From assembly GCA_948567375.1 (NCBI GenBank), contig OX419761.1, forward strand, positions 39,682,501-39,746,500: DNA of 64,000 bases, in the 5' to 3' direction. This stretch comes from Lunularia cruciata. Its lineage: Eukaryota > Streptophyta > Marchantiopsida > Lunulariales > Lunulariaceae. The translations under genes and the position numbers were made by a program. Each line of letters opens with the position of its first letter. The first letter of the stretch is position 1. Of the stretch, positions 9,881 through 19,629 are shown piece after piece. The notes below the pieces were generated by a model. It searched no databases and had not been told where the DNA came from. It saw nothing but the letters and a program-made list of their open reading frames with translations.

Positions 9881-9985
9881 TGTGGCACTTTAGAGTCTAT
9901 GTATGACTTATGTGTGAGTTGTGCTTTTATAGTGTATGATGTTGACAGCGATGTATGTTGTGTAGCGATGTATATACGCACGACA
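9881..9985 (+). repeat. Extra copy of the first 105 bp of the LTR
   Basis: Matches 9324-9428 without a difference that I can see, and it ends GACA. It is followed by the target duplication aggc at 9986-9989, so the integrated element ends here rather than at the end of the shared LTR part. Confidence 0.8.
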
Positions 9986-10951
9986 AGGCGGCTCAAAATC
10001 TCCTACTAGGATTCCTTGTTTCCTTGATCATTCTGCTCCACAAACTCCATATGGGTGACTCGTCAAGGTCACCTGTTCTTGAGCGGACATTCAATAATGT
10101 GATGTCCAATTTGGTGACAATAGAAAAAACCACCATTTTATCACAATTTTTCTCTATCTATAGTGCCAAGTGGTCTTTGTTGAATGACATCAATCTCCAT
10201 TAATGTTGGCTCTTCCACCTGTGTGTAGTGTATGGGTAGGTTCTGTGGAGTTTGAGGTTGAGACAAAATTGTTGCAACCAAGGAATCAAAGTGTATAGCT
10301 TCCTCCAAGTGTTGTGGCTCTCGCATAGTTACCTCTTATTTGGTTTGTGACTTCAACCCCCTCACAAATTGACCCAGAGCTTCACTTTCCAATATATTTA
10401 GAATTTGCATGATGGTGTTCTAGAATTGTGTGATGTAACTTCTTATAGAGCCAATCTGCTTCAAATCCACCAACCTATCTCGTGCAACTCATGTGGCATT
10501 TATAGCTTGGAATAGACCAATTATTGCACTCTTGAATTCTACCCATGTCAAGATGAGTGCAACAATTTGCCATTCAACTTACTCCATTTGGAATTACCAC
10601 CATAGCTTTGGTACTCCATCCAATTATCTCAAAGCCAAGAGAATCTATTTTCATTCATCTTGAAGATTGGTAGCTTTGAAATAACATTTGTAGTAAAACA
10701 AAAAATTCTCCATTGCATTGAGGAGATTCTTGTCTTTGAAATCCTTGGGTTTTGGAATTGGATTTGGTCTTCTTCTTCTCAAATTGGTACTCTCTCTACA
10801 TGCTCTTGTTGTTGATGATCTTGTTCATCTAAAAATCAAGTAAGGTGCTTGATTTGTTGTTGCATAGCAATGATAACCTTGAGTATTTCTGCCATGCTTA
10901 TTACTTTATTACACCACCTGCAATTTATCTAATTTATTAACACATAGATGA
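9986..10951 (-). pseudogene. Antisense gypsy gag, copy 1 (interrupted by the DNMT element)
   Basis: Clearly related along its length to 14940-15950. On the minus strand it contains a degraded Gag zinc knuckle (YCHQIGHHIIEC, near 10087-10125) and the segment MEIDVIQQRPLGT that matches the other copy. Reading frames are broken many times. It runs into the LTR at 10952 with no primer binding site left; about 120 bp present in the other copy are missing here. Confidence 0.7.
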
Positions 10952-11384
10952 TGTAAAAGATCCAAGATTGAGGAGAGAAATAAGAGAATGGAAGATCACA
11001 TTGGGACACTTGAATAGGAGAAACTCCAAATGTCTAGCATGAGCTTTAGCTTTGGTATTTATATGGAGCATATATATACAAGGCTCTTGAGAAGCTTCTC
11101 AAGAAGCTTCCTTGAGCCGCTTTCTTGGAATGCAAGCCAAGTGAAACAAGAAGTTTCTCAAGAAGCTTCCTTCTAGAAGCCATCTACTTGGCATGCAAGC
11201 CATGCTAGTTAGAAGCTTTTAGAAATTTCCTTCTAGAAGCTACCTACTTGAGGTGCAAGTTAAGCTAGTTAGGAAGCTTCCCAAGAAACTTCTTAGATAC
11301 TTTTGGAATATTTTAGGCTAATTTGGCCTATTTGCTACTTTGTTAGCCCTAAATAACTTCGTCACTAAACTCCATATTGTTACA
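10952..11384 (-). repeat. LTR A of the antisense gypsy array
   Basis: 433 bp, plus-strand ends TGTAAAAG and TTGTTACA. It resembles LTR B (16085-16521) throughout, including several agcttcyaagaagctt-type short inverted repeats. The adjacent tattcccccatc at 11385-11396 is the complement of a purine-rich tract, which identifies it as the 3' LTR of the element to its right. Confidence 0.8.
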
Positions 11385-12099
11385 TATTCCCCCATCGCTA
11401 GTTGGTGACATCTTTGTTGCCATTGAAGCTTCAAACTCATGGATGACCATTTGTGTATTTTGGAGATGAGAAAGAAGTTCCTATGTGGCATCATGGAAAG
11501 GATACCCTTTCCAAAGGACCTTGTACTTTGTATATTGTCAGCAACCTTATTGAATGTAGCAAAGTGCAAGGATATAATAAACTTCATACTTCTCATGATC
11601 ATTGATAGGGATGGGAAGAGGAGGAGGTTGAACACCAAGGAAAAAGAAGATGGATTAGGAAAAAAAAGGTTTCAACTTGGGAATGTGAAAGATAGGATGG
11701 ATACGCATATGACAAGGCAAAGAAAGTCAATAAGCAACAAGAGAAATGATTTGGGTGACATCAAAGGGTTCTATCCAATTAAGGGTAACTTTATGGACTT
11801 GGGTATCAAGTGGGAGGGGTAGGTTACTAGAGAAGAGCATGACCTTATCACCGACTTGAAAGGTGAGATCATGACGATGGAGGTCTGCATATTATTTTTG
11901 ATGATTTTGAGCAACAAGGAGATGAGATTTTGCTTGTTTGAGGGATTGGAATATGGTGGTCAAGAAGGTGGAAGTATGAGGGACATCAGATGGAGGAGGA
12001 GCAAGAAAAGATTCTAGAACAAGTGGATCTTTGCCAAAATTGAGGAAGAAAGGAGAGAATCCGGTGGTTGCCTATTTGGAATTGTTATATGCAAACTCT
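11385..12099 (-). other. Degraded 3' part of the antisense gypsy element
   Basis: Lies between the integrase remnant and LTR A. It should hold the integrase C-terminus, but I cannot recognise a domain or an intact frame. The plus-strand frame at 11439-11822 is a shadow of this decayed sequence. Confidence 0.5.
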
Positions 12100-12930
12100 A
12101 CAGCTGCAAGACATTCATCTTAATGGGTATGGTGAACATTGACGAAGGCATGAAGCATATCTTCCAAGGTGCAATTTGCATGTTTAGTTTGTCCATCAAT
12201 TTGAGGATGTTAGACCATGGACAAAGCAAGCTTGGTGTTGAGTATTTGGAAGAAGGCTTGCCAAAAAATTTCAATGAATCTAGGATCACGGTCAGAGATG
12301 AGTACACAAAGCATCCCATGATACTTGAAGATAATGTCAAAGTAGATATGCTCCAATGTTGGAGCATCCACGGTATCAAAGGTTAGTGCTAAATATATTT
12401 GCTTACTAAGCTTATCCACAAACACCACTATCATTGTGTGACTTTGCTTTATCTTGGGTAAGGATTTAATGAGATCCAGGCTCACATGTTCCCATCATGC
12501 AGATGGAATAGGGAGTGGTTAAAGGAGTCCACTTGGTTTTTGGTTATTAGCCTTGTTACATTGGCATCTCTCACATGATTGGACAAACTCTTGAACATCT
12601 TGTGCCATGTTGGGCCACCACTATTGGTGTTAGAGGGTACCCAAGGTCTTGTCCGCACCCATGTGACCAGCATTTGGTAAGTCATGGGTTTCTTGGAGGC
12701 GCACAAGTCAGCGATCACCCTTGGTTGGAACATATATCCAATCCTCACGGAATAGAAGGCCTTCCCTAAAGAAGAAGGTGTTGTACTCTTTGTCACATGT
12801 TTCAAGACAACCTTGTACCATTTGAAAGAAGGGATCTTGTTTTAAAGCTAACCCAAACTCATTTTGGACCTTGGAGTTGATTGACACCATCATAATTATT
12901 GCCACAATGAGGAGAAGAGACTTCAAATCA
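12100..12930 (-). pseudogene. Integrase remnant of the antisense gypsy element
   Basis: Minus-strand segments match a gypsy integrase in order. A pre-HHCC region lies at 12926-12708 (QDPFFQMVQGC, EGLLFREDWIYVP). A frameshifted zinc-binding region follows, and the catalytic core is at 12485-12210 (SLDLIKSLPKI, VVFVDKLSKQ, LISDRDPRF with the second aspartate). Stops and shifts separate the pieces, so it is not functional. Confidence 0.8.
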
Positions 12931-12949
12931 GGTCATCTTGATAGGGCAT

Positions 12950-14425
12950 CACGGTTGAAATGGAACTAACCTGGTTTGTACTCAAGTTTGATGTCAATTG
13001 GAGTTGCTCCTCCTATCAATGATGGTGACTCTTCATGTGTTCCAAATATAATGACTGCAACAAGGGTTTGGGATCAATATGCATGATCACCTATTTTTCC
13101 AAAAGATAATGTCTCCATACCTTGGTGGAATATACCATTGCTAGATGCTCTTGATCTTGTGTAAAGTAATTCTTTTATATGGTTTTTAATGGGTGAGATA
13201 CAAAGGCAATGGGATGCAACCCCTTTGGGAATTCTTGTTCCAATACAACTCCAATGGCAAAGTTAGATGTAATGAAGTCAACCACATAAGGTAGTTGAGG
13301 ATCATATGTTTGAAGAATGGGTCTTGAAGACATCATATATTTCAGCTTTTGGAATGCTTCTTCATGCTTAGCGGTCCATTGAAAGCTTGATTTTTTCTCC
13401 AAGAGGTTGGTCAATGGTGCTGCCACGTGCACATCTTAGTGGATGAACCGTTAGTAAAAACTTGTCAATCCATTAAATGCTTGCACCTTTGCGGCATCCT
13501 TTGGAGTAGGCCAATCAATAGTGATCTTGATTTTCTTCCCTTTTGATGAGATCTTGTGACCCAAGAAGGTCACTTTCTTTTACCAAAAGGCACACTTTAA
13601 CTTCTTGCAATAAAACTTCCATTGACATAATCATCTTAGGATTTCCTGCAAATGATTTACATGTTTTGGCTATGTCTTGCTATAGATTAAAATTTCTTCC
13701 AAGAACACCACCATATATCAATCTAGTAGTCCATCCAACACCCAATGCATCTGATCCATGAAGACTTCTGGAGCATTACTGAGCCCAAAAGGTAGAACTC
13801 TCTATTCAAAATGCCCATACCTTGTGCAAAAGGCAGTCTTTTGCACATCCTCCTTATCAATGAGGATTTGCCAATAGCCGCTACAAAGAGCCAACTTGGA
13901 GAAGTACCGTGTTCCACTCAATCGATCAAGCAAGTCATCAATTCAAGGCAAGGGATATGCATTCTTCACCATTTGTTTACTGAGCCCATGATAATCAATA
14001 TAGAAATGAAGTCCTCCATCCTTCTTTGGAACAAATAGTACTGGTGCTCCCCAAGGAGATGTACTATGTAGTATGAAATCCTTCTCCAACAACTCCATAA
14101 GTATTGTTCGCAACTCCTCCAACTCCTTTGGTGAGAGTCAATAGATTGGTCTACTCATTGGATTATTCCTTGGCAATAACTCAATCTTGAAGGGCATACC
14201 ACAATTGGAGGGTAATCCCTTTGGCAGATCATCCAGAAACACATCCTCAAACTCTTGAACTATTTGATCAACCATTGCTTGATGAGGCTCCCGACCCCCC
14301 TTGGATTCTCCTTGTACAATCGATTTGATCCATGCCACAAAAATAAACTTATCTACCTCCAAAACTTGCTCTATAGCTAATTCACTAACAAACTTCCCAT
14401 CTATGGACTCATCTTCCTCCAAGCT
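12950..14425 (-). pseudogene. Reverse transcriptase - RNase H remnant of the antisense gypsy element
   Basis: The RT N-terminus is at 14422-14138 (EFEDVFLDDLPKGLPS). Scattered RT fragments follow around 14050-13550. The RT/RNase H boundary is at 13432-13175 (PLTNLLEKKSSFQWT, PILQTYDPQLPY, LHPIAFVSHPL). The frame is interrupted repeatedly. Confidence 0.82.
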
Positions 14426-14435
14426 TGCTCTATGG

Positions 14436-14910
14436 CTACTTTCTTGACAAAATTCCCATCTTGGACTTATTCTCCTTCAAAGCTTGCTCTATAGATACTT
14501 TCTTGATAAACTTCACATCTTGGGACTGACTATTCTTAGGTGCCTCACTCAAAGGTGCCAGAATATCTAATAGGAAATTCCTACCTTGGCATTGTACTTG
14601 AATTTGTTGTTGGTTCCAATCAAATTGAACGTTCAAGCCAAGGCAAACCCAAAATGACATCATAGTGTAGAGGTACCACTACAAACCTCATACACTCCAT
14701 ATTACTCCTTCCCAATCTTGAAGGTAACAAGATGTGAGGTACAAAATGCAAAACACTTTCTACCATTCACCATCATCAATCTACTTCCAATTATTGGTTT
14801 GATAGGAATACTCAATTCCTTCGCTAATTGCATAGACATGCAATCCTCTAAACTTCTAGAATCAACCCAAATCTTACAATTGTGATCATATATCATGCAA
14901 GGCAAACTTG
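14436..14910 (-). pseudogene. Protease region remnant of the antisense gypsy element
   Basis: The minus-strand segment at 14905-14702 (KIWVDSRSLEDCMSMQLAKEL) has the position and shape of a retropepsin active-site region, with DSR where DSG is expected. The following segment at 14663-14436 contains FDWNQQQIQVQCQGR, typical of the linker between protease and RT in plant gypsy elements. Confidence 0.65.
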
Positions 14911-14939
14911 CATAGATCTAGCCTTCAATCCCATTGGAA

Positions 14940-15930
14940 CCAAGTTCCTAGTATGCAGCTCAAAATCTCCTACTAGGATTCTTCATTTTCTTAATCATGC
15001 CACTCCACAACTTCCATTTGGGCAATTTGTCAAGATTGTACATTCTTGAGTGGGCATTCAATAATGCAATGTCCAATCTGACAACAATAAAAGCAACACC
15101 ATTTTGCCACAATCTTTCCCGATTTGTTGTATCAAGTGGCCTTTGTTGGATGGCATCAATCTCCATGGATGTCAACTCCTCCACACGTGTGTAATGTGCT
15201 AGTTGGTTTTATGAAGATCAAGGACAAGTCCAAGTTTAGGACAAGTTGTTGCAACCAAGGAATCAAAGCACTCTCCAAGTTGCATGGCTTCTTCCAAGTA
15301 TTTTGGCTCTTGCATAGTCACTTATAATTTAGTTTGTGACTTCAACTCCCTCACAAATCAATCTAGAGCTTCACTATCTATTATATGTAGAATTTGCATA
15401 ATGGTGTTTTGGAATTACATGATGTAACTTCTTATAGAACAAATCTGCTTTAACTTTGCAAACTTATCTTGTGTAGCTTATGCGGTATTTATTGCTTGGA
15501 ATTGCTAACTATTGCACCCTTGAATTCTTCCCATGTTAGGATTGGTGCAAAAAACTGCCTTTCAGCTCACTCTACTTGAAATCTCCACCATAGCTTTGCT
15601 ACTCCGTCCAATTGGCATGAAACTAAGAGAATTTATTTCTATTCATCTTGAAGATTTGTAACCTCAAAATAACGTTCACACTCAAATAAAAAATTCTCCA
15701 TTGCACTTGAGAGATTTTTGCCATCAAATACCTTGGGTTTTGGAAATTGAATTTGGTCTTCTCCTTCTTGAAATGGTTCTTTCTCTATGTGCTCTTGTTG
15801 TTGTTAGTCTCATTCATCCAACCATTGAGTAAGGTGCTTGATTTGTTGCTACATAGCAATGATAACTTCAAGCATTGCCGCCATGGCTACTACTCTATCA
15901 CATTACCTCTAATTTTTTTAATTTACTAAC
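14940..15930 (-). pseudogene. Antisense gypsy gag, copy 2
   Basis: On the minus strand, one frame around 15065-15110 gives a perfect Gag zinc knuckle CFYCCQIGHCIIEC (CX2CX4HX4C), although the surrounding frames are broken. The sequence pairs with 9986-10951. Gag core segments lie further upstream (15350-15800) but are heavily decayed. Confidence 0.72.
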
Positions 15931-16070
15931 ACATAGATGCAACATGTCCACCATTCTTTATAAGTTATGACCGGAAGTACCAAGGGTTCCTTGAACAAGG
16001 TGATTGTATTTAGAAAATTTTGCCCAAAACATGAGGTGATGAATTATGTGAGGATGATGTAATGAATTCT

Positions 16071-16083
16071 TGCTTTGATACCA
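16071..16083 (-). other. Primer binding site, initiator-Met tRNA type
   Basis: The minus strand reads TGGTATCAAAGCA, one base from the end of LTR B. This is the standard site at which minus-strand synthesis starts in many plant gypsy elements, and it fixes the element's orientation. Confidence 0.8.
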
Positions 16084-16084
16084 A

Positions 16085-16521
16085 TGTAAAAGACCCAAGA
16101 CCAATGAGAGAAATAGGAAAATGGAAGATCACATTGGGACATTTGAATGAGGGAAACCCCGAATGCCTAGCATGAGCTTTGGCTTTGGTATTTATAGGGA
16201 GCATACAAGGCTCTTAAGAAACTTCTCAAGAAGTTTCCTTGAGTCACTTTCTTGGAATGCAAGCCAAGTTAATCAAGAAGGTTCTCAAGAAGCTTCCTTC
16301 TAGAAGCCATCTACTTAGCGTGCAAGCTAAGCTAGTTGGAAGCTTCTAGAAGCTTCTAAAAGCTTCCTTCTAGAAGCTACCTACTTAGGGTGTAAGCTAA
16401 GCTAGTCGGGAAGCTTCCCAAGAAGCTTCTTAGATAATTTTGGAATATTATAGGCTAATTTGACCTATTTGTTACTTTATTAGCCCTAACTAACTTCATT
16501 GCTAAACTTCATATTGTTCCA
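16085..16521 (-). repeat. LTR B of the antisense gypsy array
   Basis: 437 bp, plus strand from TGTAAAAGACCC to ttgttcca (the latter a decayed TTGTTACA). It is adjacent to the primer binding site, so it is the 5' LTR of the element to its left. Confidence 0.8.
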
Positions 16522-16741
16522 AATACAACACGTTTATTGTTCTCCATAAGTTACAATCGGAAGTACCAAGGGTTCCCCGGACAAGGTGATTGTATTCAAT
16601 AAATCTTGCTTGAAGTGTGAGGTGATGAAGTACATGAAATGATGCTTGGGTAGTATAGAGATGCAAAAATCCCAATGGTTTGACGAAAATGGATTTGGTG
16701 GTCCATAAATTCCATCCATCCCATTCCTACTCCGATACCAA
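16522..16741 (-). other. Leader remnant with primer binding site between LTR B and LTR C
   Basis: Similar to 15945-16084, which is the leader next to LTR B. It ends in a second primer site reading TGGTATCGGAGTA on the minus strand (16728-16740). Its presence shows that another element copy once began at LTR C and was reduced to about 220 bp of leader. Confidence 0.65.
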
Positions 16742-16758
16742 TGTAAAAAACCAAGACC
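16742..16758 (-). repeat. LTR C, first 17 bp (interrupted by the young gypsy element)
   Basis: Begins TGTAAAAAACC like LTRs A and B. The rest of this LTR continues at 24557, after the inserted element at 16759-24556. Confidence 0.75.
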
Positions 16759-17437
16759 AGTAACACCCATTTGTGCATATGTGTGGTATTGTGATATTTA
16801 GCTTGGTATTACAAGTACTTAAGAGATATTATTTATATAGAGATAAAGGATGGTTCTATATTGGTCATGGTTAGCTAAAGTTAGTCATAGCTAAGATAGA
16901 TGGGACCTTACTTTAGAGGAAGTAGAAAAGATGAGCACCACTATTTTGGATTTTAGTGTGTTGACTTGGTATTATTCCTAGGTGTTTGGCTTTGGGGAAA
17001 GAGTTGAGAACTCTTGGGCCCGCAAGCCTTTTTGTTTTGGATTCTTCTTTAGTCCAAGGATAGCCCATGTGAAGGAATCCTTGCTTTAGTGGTTGGGTCA
17101 AGATAAGGGGAATATGCCCATGTGAATGGATATTCCTTTCTACTTTTTGACTTTACTTGACTTTTAGTCTAGTAACTTGAGTTATTACGGTAATTAGTAA
17201 CTTTGGTACGTAACTATTTCACAAGTATATAAACAAGGCGTGAAGAGGTACTCATCATCCTTTCATTTGCAACTATCTCTCTCTCATTGAGCTCTCTAGT
17301 GAGCAATGTCTTGAGTCTTGGAGTGTTAGCCTTGGAGGAGTATGATGGAGTTGGGGTTCCTTGCCTTCTTAGTCCATGATGCGCTACCATAATAGCCATC
17401 AGAGGTTCATCTTGAGTGAGAGACAGGCCGGCTCACA
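16759..17437 (+). repeat. 5' LTR of the young gypsy element
   Basis: 679 bp, beginning agtaacaccc (the 3' copy has TGTAACACCC) and ending ggctcaca. It matches 23878-24556 almost base for base. Frames on its minus strand (16913-17101, 17214-17399) occur identically in both LTRs and are not genes. Confidence 0.92.
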
Positions 17438-18297
17438 TTTTTGGTTCCGTTGCCGGGACCTCTCTAGAAGGCAAGATAATGTTCCGCGTCTAATTCTACA
17501 TTAGGCAGAAAGAGGCTATGAGAGCTCACTTGGAGAGAACATTAGGAGAGGAGAGGGCTGAACTTATGTTAGAGAACCAAGATCCATTTGTATACCCTGT
17601 AGTTCATTATGATGTCTTTGAGGTGATTTTGTACATCTTGTACACATGAGAGGAATTGGAGAGATTGTGTGAGGTGGATTGCAGATTTTGGGGATTAAGG
17701 TGATTTTGGGCAAAATCTCAAGTTTGAGATCTGGACTTGAGATTTATACACATGATAGCTTGGGTTATCTTTCAGTTAGCACACTTGAAATTATTGAGAG
17801 AGCTTCTATGCGCACTGGGCTAGAATTTTTGAAAGTTGATAGGGTAAAGTGCTCCCGCAACTGCATGCTCTCTGGAAAATTGTACAAAGTCTGCCATTTC
17901 TTCAATTTTCAGTGAATTATCCTGAAAATTTCCAAGAAAATTTAGTGCATTGTATGCTACCTGCTGCCACAAAAATTAGAGAGAGATCGTTTTTGCGCAG
18001 GGCGTTATGAGTTTTGGAAGTGAGGGGGGTGGTTTTCAGACCAAATCTGAAATATGGGTGCTGAATAGAAAGGTGTCTAGGCCAAATGGCTCAATGAAAA
18101 GATCTGAAATTTTGCAGGGAGGGACGCCCTGGAGTTGTGATCAAGTGTGGAAAATTTCAGAGGACTGTGACATATTGGTTGGGAGATTTGAGTGACATTG
18201 TGAGGAAGGGTCAATTCTGCAGAGTGGAGATCTCATGCAGGAGAAGTTTGAGATCAACAAAAAGCATGTTTGAGTGTTTAGATTCATCTTGGGGAAC
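17438..18297 (+). other. Leader of the young gypsy element
   Basis: About 860 bp without a convincing gene. Short frames here (17679-17915, 18007-18195) are unrelated to known domains. The same leader is recognisable in the old antisense copy at about 54000-54475. Confidence 0.6.
17442..17458 (+). other. Primer binding site, tRNA-Asp-like
   Basis: TGGTTCCGTTGCCGGGA lies 4 bp after the 5' LTR. It differs at two positions from the widespread plant gypsy site TGGCGCCGTTGCCGGGG. Confidence 0.75.
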
Positions 18298-18771
18298 ATG
18301 GAGGGTCATCAAGAGTGGAAATTGAGATTATGCAAGGTTCCCCAAGGGTTTGAGGTGATTGTAGGGGTGGATTTGAGGAAAAGAGAGTTTACAATAGAAT
18401 TTGAAGAGAGTGTTGAGAGGATCCAAAAACCTACACCACTTGGAGGAAAGAGTGAGTCTAAGTGCTTTCTATGTGGAGAGAAGGGACATAAGGCAAGTTC
18501 ATGTCCATTGACCTTTGAGAGCAAGAGATTGAGGGAAAGGAGATACTTACTTGACTTGGGTTTGCATGTTGGACCTTCTTCACCAAGATTGGGAGGGAGA
18601 AGATCTAAGACCAAGGAGTTGTGTGAGGTTTGTGGAGTTGAAGGACTTCCAAAAGGACATGAGTGTAGTGGAGTAAAAGCACTTTTGGAAACTTTGGTGA
18701 AGGATCTTGGAGAGAGTCTTAGTACAGCTACAGAAATACTACCACCTTCATCAGCTAGTTCTCAAGATTAG
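18298..18771 (+). CDS. Small zinc-knuckle protein encoded upstream of gag in the young gypsy element
   Basis: 157 aa from ATG 18298. The N-terminal part (VPQGFEVIVGVDLRKREFTI) is followed by a zinc knuckle CFLCGEKGHKASSC (CX2CX4HX4C) and a second cysteine-histidine cluster CEVCGVEGLPKGHEC. It ends PPSSASSQD. The frame is separate from gag (19006) and open throughout. The diverged antisense copy at 53609-53968 keeps the same frame, with substitutions and an in-frame 12-bp loss. I do not recognise the family. The knuckle suggests RNA binding, perhaps an accessory nucleocapsid-like role. It could also be a displaced part of an ancestral gag. Confidence 0.6.
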   Translation: MEGHQEWKLRLCKVPQGFEVIVGVDLRKREFTIEFEESVERIQKPTPLGGKSESKCFLCGEKGHKASSCPLTFESKRLRERRYLLDLGLHVGPSSPRLGGRRSKTKELCEVCGVEGLPKGHECSGVKALLETLVKDLGESLSTATEILPPSSASSQD

Positions 18772-19005
18772 TGATGGAGATAATCTTTCAACTTATGGAT
18801 AAACTATCCATGAGAGTTAGATTAATATGCACTCTAGGATTTGATGTTGCTATAGAAATCTTGGAGCAACCTGAACCTTTTGTGTTCCCTAGAGTGGATT
18901 ATTCTCAGATGGTGTTAGTCATGTATATACTCTATTAGTAATAGAGTGAGAGAAAAAAAAAAAGAAAAAAAAATTGAGAGAAAAAAAAGATAGTGAGGGG
19001 TTAAG

Positions 19006-19629
19006 ATGGGGAAACTTCCGGTTTTCTTTGGCAAGGATGGAGAAGATGTGGAGGCCTTTGTGAGAGACTTCAAGAGAGCTTGCATAGGAAACAATGAGAG
19101 GAGGAAGAATGAGTGGGCCTCATTATTACCAGATTTCTTTGAGGATGCAGCACTTACATGGTATGAGTCAGAATACCAAAAGAGAGAGAGGAGAGAGGGG
19201 GACGAGGAGTCTTGGGAGACTTTGACTTCAGCACTCATTGAGAACTTTCTTCCTGATGAGAGTTATGAGAGATTGATGAGTGAGGTTACATTTCTCAAGC
19301 AAGGAGATGGAGAGAAAGTGAGGGTCTATATGGAAAGAGTGGAAAAGTTGGAGTCCAGATTTCGCATAGTGTTGAGGAAGGGTGGGGATGATGTGGAGAC
19401 TACAATGATTGGCATAGGGGCCATGCTCACCAAGAATTTTGTGGGAGGATTGAGACCACAAATTAGAAGCAAGGTGAAATATGAGAAACCTTCTTCCAAG
19501 GTTGAAGCTATCAAGATCGCAATTCGTATGGAGGAGAGTTTGGAAGGGGATGAGAGTGATTTGGTGGTGAAGGAGTTGTGCATCCTTCTCAAGGCTACAA
19601 GTATGGTGGAACTTCTGATACTTTGGTGA
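19006..19629 (+). pseudogene. Gag N-terminal part of the young gypsy element
   Basis: ATG at 19006 (MGKLPVFFGKDGEDVEAFVRD). It contains the plant gypsy Gag core, with WASLLPDFFEDAALTWYES and ENFLPDESYERLMSEVTFLK. The frame stops at 19629, but Gag continues in another frame from about 19578 (PSQGYKYGG...), so a one-base change lies near 19570-19580. No classical slippery site is seen there. Confidence 0.85.

Larger units (their letters stand above)
40..9985 (+). mobile_element. Ty3/gypsy LTR retrotransposon carrying a cytosine DNA methyltransferase and a PHD finger
   Basis: A 9.9-kb insertion bounded by LTR sequence and by the 4-bp duplication aggc. The internal region reads Gag, aspartic protease, C5 cytosine methyltransferase, reverse transcriptase, RNase H, integrase and a PHD zinc finger. 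The RT-RNase H-integrase order places it in Ty3/gypsy. Apart from one +1 frameshift in a run of six G (4977-4982) and two stop codons (6038-6040 and 8036-8038), the whole length from 2047 to 9154 reads as a single polyprotein. The two copies of the shared 450-bp LTR part differ at about eight positions in my comparison by eye, all of them transitions. The element is therefore fairly recent but no longer autonomous. No chromodomain is seen; the PHD finger takes the position where chromoviruses carry one. Confidence 0.93.
10952..16521 (-). mobile_element. Old antisense Ty3/gypsy element with two LTRs, part of a tandem array
   Basis: On the minus strand it reads 5' LTR (16521-16085), initiator-Met type primer site, gag, protease, RT, RNase H, integrase, polypurine tract, then 3' LTR (11384-10952). 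Coding regions are recognisable but carry many stops and frameshifts. Its 3' LTR is followed directly by another gag of the same family (10951 downward), and its 5' LTR is preceded by another leader and LTR, so neighbouring copies share LTRs. Confidence 0.85.

Noticed and set aside
16913-17399. Two minus-strand frames repeated identically at 24032-24518
   Set aside because: They lie inside the two LTRs of the same element; identity reflects LTR duplication, not gene conservation.
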